Both the position numbers and the translations under genes were made by a program. DNA of 34,591 nucleotides, from the NCBI GenBank assembly GCA_030688315.1, contig JAUYIT010000008.1, positions 85,240 to 119,830 of the forward strand, read 5' to 3'. Below, in pieces: positions 1 to 9,049 of the stretch. This DNA comes from Candidatus Komeilibacteria bacterium. GTDB lineage: Bacteria; Patescibacteriota; Patescibacteriia; UBA1558; UBA10009. Below the pieces are notes generated by a model that saw nothing but the letters and a program-made list of their open reading frames with translations, was not told where the DNA came from and did no database searches. The first letter of the stretch is position 1, and every line of letters begins with the position of its first letter.

Positions 1-189
1 TTATAGTAAAGCATTTTCTATGGTCAGTAGGATCCCCACCGGGGCTATCTTCATCTTAAGGCAATCTAAAGGGAATAGTTTATTTATCATAGGAGTATGT
101 GTTAGTAATTTTTGAATTAATCTAATTATTAACGTATGTGCGAGATAGGTAAGAGTTGAACTTAATACCAACCCTAATTGCCATAGCAA
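1..189 (-). CDS. Hypothetical small hydrophobic protein
   Basis: 62 aa ORF ending at the window edge; no recognisable family. Confidence 0.3.
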   Translation of the reverse strand: MLWQLGLVLSSTLTYLAHTLIIRLIQKLLTHTPMINKLFPLDCLKMKIAPVGILLTIENALL

Positions 190-248
190 ACGATTTATTA
201 AATTTTAAAAGAACTTAGGCTCTCGGGTCTATCGATACTAAATTGTAC

Positions 249-338
249 TGGCGGAGGCGGAAGGATTCGAACCTTCGGTACCCTTGCGGGCACAATAGTT
301 TTCGAGACTATCCGATTAAACCACTCTCGCACGCCTCC
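249..338 (-). tRNA. tRNA-Ser(CGA)
   Basis: Minus strand GGAGGCG...ATAGT-CTCGAAA-ACTAT (anticodon CGA)...long variable arm...GGTTCGAATCC...CGCCTCCG-CCA; acceptor stem pairs and CCA is encoded. Confidence 0.95.
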
Positions 339-1644
339 TCGATTCGTTGAGTAACGCTATTACTATCCCAATGATCAACCAAAACTCAACAGCCAGATCG
401 TTTTTAAAGTAAGGAACATCAACTAAACCATAAACCAGAAGGGCTATCATAGCCGAAATAGCGGTAAAAGTCAATAAACTGGGCTGTTTGGCGACCAGTT
501 TTAAGAAGGCGAATAATAGCCAGATGATGGCAATTAAACCCAGCAAGCCGGTTTCGGTCCAAAAGTTTAAGAAAAAATTATGCGGGTAAAGATAAATCTC
601 AATATGCCGGTTAACATGATACGGAGCGACTAAAGCTTGATAGCCCGCTAAGCCCGCGCCAGTCAGTGGGCGGTCAGCCAGCATGGCCGTGGTCTCGCGC
701 CACTGCTGCGTGCGGATGGCCAAGTCAGTCGGTACCAACGGCAGTTTAGTTTGTGAAGCGAGGAATAACGATTTACTGATTTTGTTTTGGACAATCGGGG
801 TCAAGGACAGGATTAAAATGACTGTAGCGCCGGCAAGTAAAGTCAGTAAGCGAGTTTTTTTATGTATTATCAATAATGCTAATAATCCCGCGGCCAGTCC
901 AATCAGCGCGCCGGTTGAGCCGGTCCAAAAAATCGTCAGGATTGAAAGAACTATAACGGCCAAATTAAAAAGTTTGAGCAATTTTTTTTTTTCCGTCAGC
1001 AGATTGTTTAAGTTCAAAAAAACAATCGGCAGTAAAAATAAAGCGTTAGCGTTGGGATAACCAAAAAAAGTGGTAACGCGTCTGGTTTCTTCGGTCGCCC
1101 AAAAGGGATTAAAAATTAACGCACCGGTCAGTTTTTGAATAATGGTAAAAATGCCGATGGCAATGGCGGTAACGCCTAAGGCGCGAATAATGTTTTTAAT
1201 TTCGTCAGTTGTTTTAATATTGTAAACTATAACCAGCAACAACATCAGTGGCTCAATAAAGTAGGCCTTCCAAATTCCGGCCGCTGAATTAAAGTCCGGC
1301 GAGATAAAAACAGAGATTGTCGAAGCAATTAATAGCAGGATAATGGGCAAGCGTAAAATTTTAGGAACGGCGTTGTTGGTTTTATTATTCAGCTTTCCGG
1401 TTTTGATATTCTTAAGCCAAACCAGAGGATTCAAACTGATTTTTTCTTTAAGGAGCCAGACAATAAACAAAATCAAAATCATGCTTTCCAGCAAAGTCAT
1501 GGGTACGCCTAAAGCGGTAAAGCGAATCAGATATGTCGGTAAAAGCGCGACAATCAAATACAAGCCCCACTTTAGATTTTTTTGGGCTATAACGGTGAAA
1601 AGTAGGAGATAAATGATGTTTAAGAAACCGTAAATCATATGCAT
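316..1644 (-). CDS. O-antigen ligase/polymerase-like multi-pass membrane protein
   Basis: 442 aa, many TM helices; C-terminal half with TGAGLAGYQ...PHNFFLNFWTETGLLGL, typical of the Wzy/O-antigen ligase family. Confidence 0.8.
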   Translation of the reverse strand: MHMIYGFLNIIYLLLFTVIAQKNLKWGLYLIVALLPTYLIRFTALGVPMTLLESMILILFIVWLLKEKISLNPLVWLKNIKTGKLNNKTNNAVPKILRLPIILLLIASTISVFISPDFNSAAGIWKAYFIEPLMLLLVIVYNIKTTDEIKNIIRALGVTAIAIGIFTIIQKLTGALIFNPFWATEETRRVTTFFGYPNANALFLLPIVFLNLNNLLTEKKKLLKLFNLAVIVLSILTIFWTGSTGALIGLAAGLLALLIIHKKTRLLTLLAGATVILILSLTPIVQNKISKSLFLASQTKLPLVPTDLAIRTQQWRETTAMLADRPLTGAGLAGYQALVAPYHVNRHIEIYLYPHNFFLNFWTETGLLGLIAIIWLLFAFLKLVAKQPSLLTFTAISAMIALLVYGLVDVPYFKNDLAVEFWLIIGIVIALLNESRRRARVV

Positions 1645-1665
1645 ATTTTAGCAGATTTTAGGTAA

Positions 1666-1696
1666 AAAAAGAACCGTTCGCAATTGAACGGTTTGT
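1666..1696 (-). terminator. Intrinsic terminator downstream of the 1743-2126 gene
   Basis: AACCGTTC-gcaatt-GAACGGTT, followed on the minus strand by CTTTTTTT. Confidence 0.7.
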
Positions 1697-1742
1697 GTGG
1701 ACCGACAAGTGGTTCACATTTGCCGGATTCTTTGAGGATCGT

Positions 1743-2126
1743 TTAAACGTTCCTGAACCATCTATTGATTACTTGAATAATCATTGTTAGCAATGCGACT
1801 AACGCGGCACTGATTAAACAAATTTCATTAGCCCAGAAGAAACTTGTGCATAGGCCCAAAGAAATGCCGATGGTGACTTGAAACAGTCTGTCTGATAATA
1901 TTGCTGTCTCTAGATTGTTATGACCAATGTGTTTATAGGCCTTAGCCTCAATGCAGGCGATAACGCTAATTCCGGCCAGGCAAAACCAGGCAATTAATGT
2001 CGGCATAACAATAATGCTAAAGCCAGTTAAACCACAAAGGGCCATTAATACAAAGGTGAGCATCGCTAGTGACCAAGGGAAGGGACGGCCTGGTTGGTCG
2101 TATTCGGACAAGGATATTTGGCTCAT
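1743..2126 (-). CDS. Hypothetical membrane protein
   Basis: 127 aa with several hydrophobic segments. Confidence 0.5.
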   Translation of the reverse strand: MSQISLSEYDQPGRPFPWSLAMLTFVLMALCGLTGFSIIVMPTLIAWFCLAGISVIACIEAKAYKHIGHNNLETAILSDRLFQVTIGISLGLCTSFFWANEICLISAALVALLTMIIQVINRWFRNV

Positions 2127-2162
2127 TTTTTATCCTCCAGATGAGCGTTGTTTGGGATCAAT

Positions 2163-3578
2163 TTATCTAAATATATCAGCTAGGAGTTTTTTGTCAAACG
2201 CTTTAAAGAGCAGCATCAGTAGGGCGTAAATGACAATGGCAAAAATTAGCGTTAGAATTACTGGCCAATTCGGTAGAATATAGATAATGCCAGTCATGAT
2301 GATAGAAGCGGCTAAGCTTTTGCCAAAAACATTCCAGGAAAGTTTGAGCCGGGTAAATTTGTAACTTAAGATAAACGCGCTGACGGCGATAAAAAGCTCC
2401 ACCACCACGGTTACCCAGGCCGCGCCAAAATAGGAATAGCGGGGAATAAAAATAAAGTAACCGATTAAAGAAAGCACGGCGGCGGTAAAATAATATTTGA
2501 GCATGGTTTTTTGCTTGTCCAAAATCACCAAACAGTAGGTAAACAAAATGCCCGCAAAAATAATACCGGTAGCCAGCATTAAGGCGGGTAGAATTTTGCC
2601 AGAGGCTTCAAACTCCGGCCCGGCAATAAGGCGCATAATTTTATGAGCCAAAGGAATAGAGCCTAACACCATGGGCATGGCCAGCATCATAAAAAAATCA
2701 AAAGTTTTTTGCAGGGCGTTTTTAAACCGTTCCAGATTTTGGCTGACCCAGGCAACCGTTAAAATAGGCATGACCATGCCCATAAACATATGCGGAAAAG
2801 TCACGATAATTTCCAAAATTTTGTAAGGCGCGCCGTAAATACCTACGTCAGACGCGCTTTGGTATAAAGAAAGAATTATCATGTCGGCGCGGAAATAAAC
2901 GAGGTTAAAAGCAATGCCCAAAGCAATGGGCCAGGTTTTTTGCAACACCGTTTTCCAATACGTCCAGTCAAAGGCCCACTGAATAATGACGTATTTTTTG
3001 ATTAAAAACCAGAGGATTAAAAAGTAGACCAAAGTGTTGGCCACGTTGCTCCACATGATTACCGTTAAACTGCTGTTATAATAAATCAACAAGATTACGG
3101 AGGCCAAAAAGGCCACTCGGCCAAACACTTCGGCTAAAGCCACTAAGCCCATCTTTAAATATTTTTGAAAAACCGCGGTCAGGATTTGTACCAATGACAT
3201 GAAGAAAAACGAGACCGCCACAATTACGCCCGACCATTTAACTTCGGCTGAATAAGGAAAGGCAAAAATTAACAAGGAGCCGCCGCCTAGTAAAATGAAA
3301 GCCGAAACCACTCGCAAGGTTAGGATATTATTAAAAATTTTGGTCTGGTTGGCCGGCTGGGCCGCCATTTCCTTTAAACAAATTATGTACAGGCCCATGT
3401 CTACCAGCACGCCAAAAAACTGCATAAAGGCCAGGGCAGTAGAGTAATAGCCAAAACCCTCACTGCCCAAATAGCGGGTTAGCAAGGCAATGGTGGCTAG
3501 GCCCAAAACAGTGCCGACGGCTTTACCAAGCACTTGCCAAAAGGTGTTATGGGCAATGGATTTAGTAAGGTTTGGCAT
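2163..3578 (-). CDS. Polysaccharide flippase (Wzx/MATE-like)
   Basis: 471 aa; N-terminal NTFWQVLGKAVGTVLGLATIALLTRYLGSEGFGYYSTALAF typical of polysaccharide biosynthesis exporters. Confidence 0.88.
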   Translation of the reverse strand: MPNLTKSIAHNTFWQVLGKAVGTVLGLATIALLTRYLGSEGFGYYSTALAFMQFFGVLVDMGLYIICLKEMAAQPANQTKIFNNILTLRVVSAFILLGGGSLLIFAFPYSAEVKWSGVIVAVSFFFMSLVQILTAVFQKYLKMGLVALAEVFGRVAFLASVILLIYYNSSLTVIMWSNVANTLVYFLILWFLIKKYVIIQWAFDWTYWKTVLQKTWPIALGIAFNLVYFRADMIILSLYQSASDVGIYGAPYKILEIIVTFPHMFMGMVMPILTVAWVSQNLERFKNALQKTFDFFMMLAMPMVLGSIPLAHKIMRLIAGPEFEASGKILPALMLATGIIFAGILFTYCLVILDKQKTMLKYYFTAAVLSLIGYFIFIPRYSYFGAAWVTVVVELFIAVSAFILSYKFTRLKLSWNVFGKSLAASIIMTGIIYILPNWPVILTLIFAIVIYALLMLLFKAFDKKLLADIFR

Positions 3579-3621
3579 ATATTAAAGCTATTTTACCCCG
3601 CGCTACTTATAAAATCAAGAT

Positions 3622-3666
3622 TTTAAAAAGGATTACACCGACCGTAAATCAGTGTAATCCTTTTTT
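3622..3666. terminator. Bidirectional intrinsic terminator downstream of recA
   Basis: AAAAAGGATTACAC...GTGTAATCCTTTTTT. Confidence 0.75.
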
Positions 3667-3684
3667 GAATCCGTGTAATCAGTG

Positions 3685-4716
3685 TTAAGCCGTTTTAACT
3701 TTATCCCAAACCTTTTTTTTGATCTCCGCGATCATTTTAGGATTGGCGCGCAAGAAATCTTTGACTGCTTCACGCCCGACCCCTAACTTGTTTTCACCAA
3801 AGTTGTAGGAGTTGCCGGATTTTTCAATAATGCCGAACTGGACGCCAGTATCCAATGCATCGCCCGAAACGCTGATGCCTTCGTTGTACATAATGTCGAA
3901 TTGCGTGCTCTTAAACGGCGCGGCGACTTTGTTTTTAACCACTTTGCAGTTAACGCGGTTGCCGATGATTTCTTCGCCCTTTTTAATCTGGGCGGCGCGC
4001 CGCACTTCAATTCTAACCGAAGAGTAAAACTTTAAAGCCATGCCGCCGGTGGTAGTTTCCGGGTTGCCAAAGAAAACACCGATCTTCATCCGGATCTGGT
4101 TGATAAAGATCACTACGGTATTGGTTTTACTAACAATGCCGGAAAGTTTGCGCAGGGCCTGGCTCATTAAGCGGGCCTGCAAGCCCATTTGGGGGGCGCC
4201 CATTTCGCCTTCAATTTCCGCTTTGGGCACCAAAGCCGCGACCGAGTCGATAACGACCACATCCACGCCGTTTGATCTAACCAAAGCTTCAGCAATTTCC
4301 AATGCCTGTTCGCCGGTGTCGGGCTGGGAAATTAACAAGCTATCAATATTGACGCCGATTTTTTTGGCGTACTCCGGATCCAAGGCGTGTTCCGCGTCAA
4401 TAAAAGCGGCGGTACCGCCCAGCTTTTGCACTTCGGCAATGATGTGTTGCGTCAGAGTGGTTTTACCCGAGGCCTCCGGTCCGTAGATTTCAATAATCCG
4501 GCCTCTGGGCACGCCGCCCACGCCTAAGGCAATATCCAGTGATAAACAGCCGGTCGGCACGGCTTCTACCTGCATTTTTTTGGCCTCGCCTAGCTTCATG
4601 ATGGAGCCCTCGCCGAATCTTTGCTTGATCTGGTCAATGGCTTGGTTGGTGGCATTGTCTTTCAGTTTTTGTTCTTTGTCTTCGTCCCGAGCGGGAGTTT
4701 TAGCTTCTTTTGGCAT
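3685..4716 (-). CDS. recA: Recombinase RecA
   Basis: 343 aa; [44 protein letters not shown] and [15 protein letters not shown] motifs. Confidence 0.98.
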   Translation of the reverse strand: MPKEAKTPARDEDKEQKLKDNATNQAIDQIKQRFGEGSIMKLGEAKKMQVEAVPTGCLSLDIALGVGGVPRGRIIEIYGPEASGKTTLTQHIIAEVQKLGGTAAFIDAEHALDPEYAKKIGVNIDSLLISQPDTGEQALEIAEALVRSNGVDVVVIDSVAALVPKAEIEGEMGAPQMGLQARLMSQALRKLSGIVSKTNTVVIFINQIRMKIGVFFGNPETTTGGMALKFYSSVRIEVRRAAQIKKGEEIIGNRVNCKVVKNKVAAPFKSTQFDIMYNEGISVSGDALDTGVQFGIIEKSGNSYNFGENKLGVGREAVKDFLRANPKMIAEIKKKVWDKVKTA

Positions 4717-4912
4717 ATTTTTCTAAGTTTTAATGATAAATTTGACCCTGCTGTTTGACCCTTTTTTCTGACCCGCCGAATCGGCGGGCTGACCCTGTGA
4801 CCCTTGCCCCGATTTTGCGAAGCAAACATCGGGGCTGCTTATCGTGACCCTAAATTGACAAGCACGGACTGTTTATTGATGCTTTAATTAAAAAACCGTC
4901 TGCAATCATCAA

Positions 4913-5620
4913 TTATAATATCGGCTGTTCGGTCTGATTAATCTGCTCGGCTGTAACCGGTTTGCGCAAAATGGAAATGGTAACGGTGTTGGCTTGGCTG
5001 TGCTTTTTACTGGCTGATATTTTAAAGACATTTAGGCCGACTGTCAAATCCACGGTCTGGTTAAAACTGCCGTCCGGGCCGGCCAAAATTTCTTGTTGGT
5101 TAATGGTAATGGCTGTTTCCGGTTCGGTCTGACCGGTGATGGCCAAATAACTGCCGGTGGTTACGGTTTCGCTTTGCGGTGAAATAATGGTCAAAGCTGG
5201 CTTGGAGTAAATGTTTTGAATTTCCCAGCCCAGATAGCTAACCAATAAAATCAAAACCAAACCGACGACCGATTGTTTAATCAGCCGAGGCGAAAGCCAG
5301 TGGGCAGCGGCGTGGAATTTCTTTTTCGGTTTAAAGGCCGGCAAAACCAGCTGAGCGTTTTTTTCCTGCCGGTAAATCTGCTGAATCGCCTTTTCATTAA
5401 GATGCCAGTGCTTGGCCAGTTTTTTTAAAAACTCTAGGGCATAAACTTCGCCCGGTAATAAATCATAATCGCCGTTTTCCAAAAGTTTTAAATACTTTAA
5501 GGAAACCTGAATCTTTAAGGAGAGGTCTTCCAAAGTCAGGCCGGATTTTTCCCGTTCTTCCCGCAAAATTTCCGGCAGGGCTTTGGCGGCAGTCAGTTTT
5601 TTAGCGATGAAACTTGTCAT
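4913..5620 (-). CDS. RodZ-like protein: HTH_25 domain, one TM helix, extracytoplasmic beta domain
   Basis: LREEREKSGLTLEDLSLKIQVSLKYLKLLENGDYDLLPGEVYALEFLKKLA followed by a TM helix and a Big-like domain. Confidence 0.75.
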   Translation of the reverse strand: MTSFIAKKLTAAKALPEILREEREKSGLTLEDLSLKIQVSLKYLKLLENGDYDLLPGEVYALEFLKKLAKHWHLNEKAIQQIYRQEKNAQLVLPAFKPKKKFHAAAHWLSPRLIKQSVVGLVLILLVSYLGWEIQNIYSKPALTIISPQSETVTTGSYLAITGQTEPETAITINQQEILAGPDGSFNQTVDLTVGLNVFKISASKKHSQANTVTISILRKPVTAEQINQTEQPIL

Positions 5621-5690
5621 AGCGATTGGTCATTGCGAGCCCCGATTTGCGAAGCAACATCGGGGCGAAGCAATCTCGTAGTAATATGAT

Positions 5691-8054
5691 TTAATTTTTT
5701 TTATTTTCTTCTTCTGTCATTTCTTCGTCGGTCTCTTCGGATTCTTCTTCTGTTTCGCTCGGCTCTTCAGGTTCTGGTTCAGCTTCTTCTTCCGGCTCCT
5801 CCTCTTCAACCTCATCCGCACCCGGCGCGCTTTCGCTTACATATTTGTTAGTTGTTTCGGAAGGAATGTGGTAAAAATCCTGGTCGGATATTAAGATTTC
5901 TCTGGGCTTAGCGCCGTCGCCGGGCCCGATTACGCCCTGTTCTTCCAGTAAATCCAACAGGCGCGCTGCCCGGGCATAACCCACTCTTAATCTTCTTTGC
6001 AACAACGACGCAGAAGCTTTGCCGGCTTTAATCACAATATCTTTGGCTTCTTCCAATAGCTCATCGCCGTTTTCAGAACCGCCCACTGCCGAAGTGCCGC
6101 CGTGCGAACGGCCTTCCACCACTTCGTCATTATAATCGGGCTCGCCCTGCTGTTTCCAAAAATCAATCACTCGTTCAATTTCCGCATCGGAAAGGTAAGC
6201 ACCCTGAATGCGGCGCGGTTTGGAAATTTCGGCTGAACTAAACAATAAATCTCCCTTGCCCAGTAGTTTTTCCGCGCCTGAAACATCAAGGATAGTACGG
6301 GAATCAACTTGAGAAGCCACGGCAAAAGCAATGCGGCCGGGAATGTTGGCTTTAATGAGGCCGGTAATAACATTAACGGAAGGACGCTGGGTAGCCACCA
6401 CCAAATGGATGCCCACGGCTCTGGCCATTTGAGCCAAGCGGACAATGGCGCCCTCCACATCGCGGGAGGAAACAGCCATCAAGTCGGCCAGCTCATCAAT
6501 GATGATCACGATGTAAGGCAGGCGGTTGACCAAAACGGCTTCGTTGTAGGCATCAATGTTTCTTTTGCCGGCGGAGTTTAACAGCTTAAACCGTTCTTCC
6601 ATTTCCTTAACTGCCCAGCGCAAGGCATTGATGGTTTTATCAACTTCAGTAATAACGGGGGTCAGCAGATGGGGGATGCCGTTGTAGTTGGTCAGCTCTA
6701 CTTTTTTAGGGTCAACAATCAGCATCTTTAACTGATCGGGGGTGTATTGGTAGAGCAAGCTGATAATAACGTTATTGATGCAAACCGATTTGCCGCTGCC
6801 GGTGGCGCCCGCGATTAACAAATGCGGCATGCTGGTCAGGTTGACGGTCCAGGATTTGCCGGAAACATCTTCGCCCAAAGCAATTTTTAAACTGCCGCGT
6901 TTGTGTTGAAATTCGTAACTGGCAATAATGTCTTTAAGTTTTACAATGGCGATTTTTTGATTAGGCACTTCCACGCCAACTAAGGATTTACCGGGGATGG
7001 GTGCTTCAATTCTAATGGGGTGGGCGGCCAAACTCATGGCCAAATCGTTTTGCAAAGTGATGATGCGGGAAAGCTTAATGCCCTCGGCCGGTTTTAAGGT
7101 AAACTGGGTCACGGTGGGACCCACGTTAACTTCATCCATTTCCACCGGAATGCCAAATTTTTCCAAAGTGTTGCGGATAATTTCGGCGTTGGCTTTAATG
7201 TCGCCGGAGGTGGGTTTACCGCTGCGGCCTTCCAGCAGGTTTAACGGTACTTCCACTTTGCGGTTGCGGTTTTTGGAAAAGGTGACGTGAACGCTGTCCA
7301 CATCCGGTTTTTTGGCATCTTTAACCGCGGCGGCCGCGACACCGATTTTTTTCTTGGCAAAGGTTGCTTCGCCCAGCTCCGCTTCGGTTGTTTCTTCCAC
7401 GTCCTCTTCCGCGGCCGCCGGCTCTGTTGCGCTTTCCTGCCAGTCGTCATTTTCTTCTTGCCAGTTTTCTTCTTCTTTTTCCGAACTAACGCGGTTTTTG
7501 AATAAATTGAAGAAATTTATTTTTTTGGCCACGCTTTTTAAAGTTGTATTAAAGGTCAGCAAGATGGCGATTAAAAAGATGGCCAGCAAAACAATAATAG
7601 AGGCCCAGGAGCCCATGGTTTTTTGCAAAGGCAGATAAACAAAATAGCCCAGGTAGCCGCCGCCCTGGCCGCTCTCCAAAAAAGTTTCCACACCCGCATC
7701 TTTGATAAACTGGAAGATGCCGGAATAGCCCATCACCAAAAAAAAGACGCCAATGTAGTTGCCGGCGGTAATGGCGTATTTTTCCGGCAACAGCAAAAAG
7801 TAGCCCAGAATCAATAGCACCACCGGGGCAATTAAGGCGCCCCAGCCAAAAATGAGGTTTAAAGTGTTTTTTAAGGCCAGCCCCAAATCGCCGGCCAAAT
7901 CAAAAAAGGAGAGGATGGAGAGGGCCGCCAAAGCGAACAAAACAATGATTAAAATGCTTTTTTTGGTTTCTGACGCCAGCATGGGTCCGCGCTCCCAACC
8001 GTTCTCCTCCGCCTCTTTTTCTTGACGTTGTTTTCGTTTGTTTTTTTTGGCCAT
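5691..8054 (-). CDS. ftsK: DNA translocase FtsK/SpoIIIE
   Basis: 787 aa; four N-terminal TM helices, PHLLIAGATGSGKSVCINN Walker A, C-terminal gamma-like winged helix (ASLLQRRLRVGYARAARLLDLLEEQGVIGP). Confidence 0.95.
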   Translation of the reverse strand: MAKKNKRKQRQEKEAEENGWERGPMLASETKKSILIIVLFALAALSILSFFDLAGDLGLALKNTLNLIFGWGALIAPVVLLILGYFLLLPEKYAITAGNYIGVFFLVMGYSGIFQFIKDAGVETFLESGQGGGYLGYFVYLPLQKTMGSWASIIVLLAIFLIAILLTFNTTLKSVAKKINFFNLFKNRVSSEKEEENWQEENDDWQESATEPAAAEEDVEETTEAELGEATFAKKKIGVAAAAVKDAKKPDVDSVHVTFSKNRNRKVEVPLNLLEGRSGKPTSGDIKANAEIIRNTLEKFGIPVEMDEVNVGPTVTQFTLKPAEGIKLSRIITLQNDLAMSLAAHPIRIEAPIPGKSLVGVEVPNQKIAIVKLKDIIASYEFQHKRGSLKIALGEDVSGKSWTVNLTSMPHLLIAGATGSGKSVCINNVIISLLYQYTPDQLKMLIVDPKKVELTNYNGIPHLLTPVITEVDKTINALRWAVKEMEERFKLLNSAGKRNIDAYNEAVLVNRLPYIVIIIDELADLMAVSSRDVEGAIVRLAQMARAVGIHLVVATQRPSVNVITGLIKANIPGRIAFAVASQVDSRTILDVSGAEKLLGKGDLLFSSAEISKPRRIQGAYLSDAEIERVIDFWKQQGEPDYNDEVVEGRSHGGTSAVGGSENGDELLEEAKDIVIKAGKASASLLQRRLRVGYARAARLLDLLEEQGVIGPGDGAKPREILISDQDFYHIPSETTNKYVSESAPGADEVEEEEPEEEAEPEPEEPSETEEESEETDEEMTEEENKKN

Positions 8055-8208
8055 TTACGTTCTTATGATATCGGTTATTTTAACACTTTTAAGCGTTTTT
8101 TGGAAGAAGGCAGGGGTAGTTGACAGACCAGCTGTTTTTTTCTAAGATATACGGCGTAACAGGGTCATCTTTGCTTATTATTGAGCAAATGCTGCCCTGT
8201 TTTATTTT

Positions 8209-8751
8209 ATGAAATTATATTTTAGAAATCATAACCGACATTCTATTAGATTGCCTGAACACGATTATTCCCAATCGGGAATTTATTTTGTGACGATTTG
8301 CTGTTATGAAAAACAACATTTTTTTGGTGAAATTAATGATGGGCGAATGTTATTGTCGCCAATTGGTCAAATCGCCAAACAATGTTGGTTGGATATATCA
8401 CAACATTTTCGCAATGTTATATTGGATGAATACGTGATTATGCCGAACCACGTCCATGGTTTAATTGAAATCGTTAATCATAATCACAATGTAGGGGCGC
8501 AAAATTTTGCGCCCCTACGGGGTTCACAAAATAAATTTCAGGTTATGCCGCGTTCATTGGGTTCAATCATACGTGGTTATAAAATCGGGGTTACCAAATG
8601 GTGCCGACAAAATAATATGGAATATTTTAAATGGCAACGGAATTATTATGAACGCATCATTCGCGATGAAATGGAATTATTCCGCGTTCGTAAATATATC
8701 AAAAACAATCCGGTCAATTGGCAGACAGATAAAAACAATATTAAAATTTAA
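8209..8751 (+). mobile_element. REP-associated tyrosine transposase (Y1/HUH family, TnpA_REP-like)
   Basis: 180 aa; YSQSGIYFVTICCYEKQHFFGEI and VIMPNHVHGLIEIV (HxH motif). Confidence 0.9.
8491..8518. repeat. 28-bp perfect palindrome inside the transposase CDS
   Basis: GTAGGGGCGCAAAA|TTTTGCGCCCCTAC, read in frame. Confidence 0.95.
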
Positions 8752-8854
8752 TAAATAAAATAACCTCCCACTTGGAAGTGGGAGGTCAGGCTCACCGCTA
8801 GATGGTGTTTAGCCGCCCTTCCCCTTACGGGGGATTTGTCGCGGGCCTCGTTAC
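8750..8854 (-). ncRNA. Candidate structured small RNA (three hairpins, terminator-like 3' end)
   Basis: Minus strand promoter TTTACA-16-TATTAT (8883-8888 / 8861-8866), then GCCC..CCCC-cgtaa-GGGG..GGGC, GGCTaaaCACC..GGTGAGCC and CCTCCCACTTccAAGTGGGAGG-TTATTTTATTT. Confidence 0.5.
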
Positions 8855-9049
8855 TTTTTTATAATACCATGCTAAGGAATCTTGTAAATATTGACAAATT
8901 AAGGACTATATGATATATTAATTTATTCCAGAATAAAGTCAGATTATTGAGTATTTTACGGGAAATATTCAAAAATATGGCCTGATTCAAACAATTAAGC
9001 CAGACCTGAACATCCGGCAGGTTACCGGTAGCACATTTTACATGAAAGG

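Noticed and set aside
4040-4486. 148 aa plus ORF antisense to recA, and similar antisense ORFs in ftsK, rpoB and rpoC
   Set aside because: Shadow frames of strongly coding conserved genes; compositions are not protein-like.
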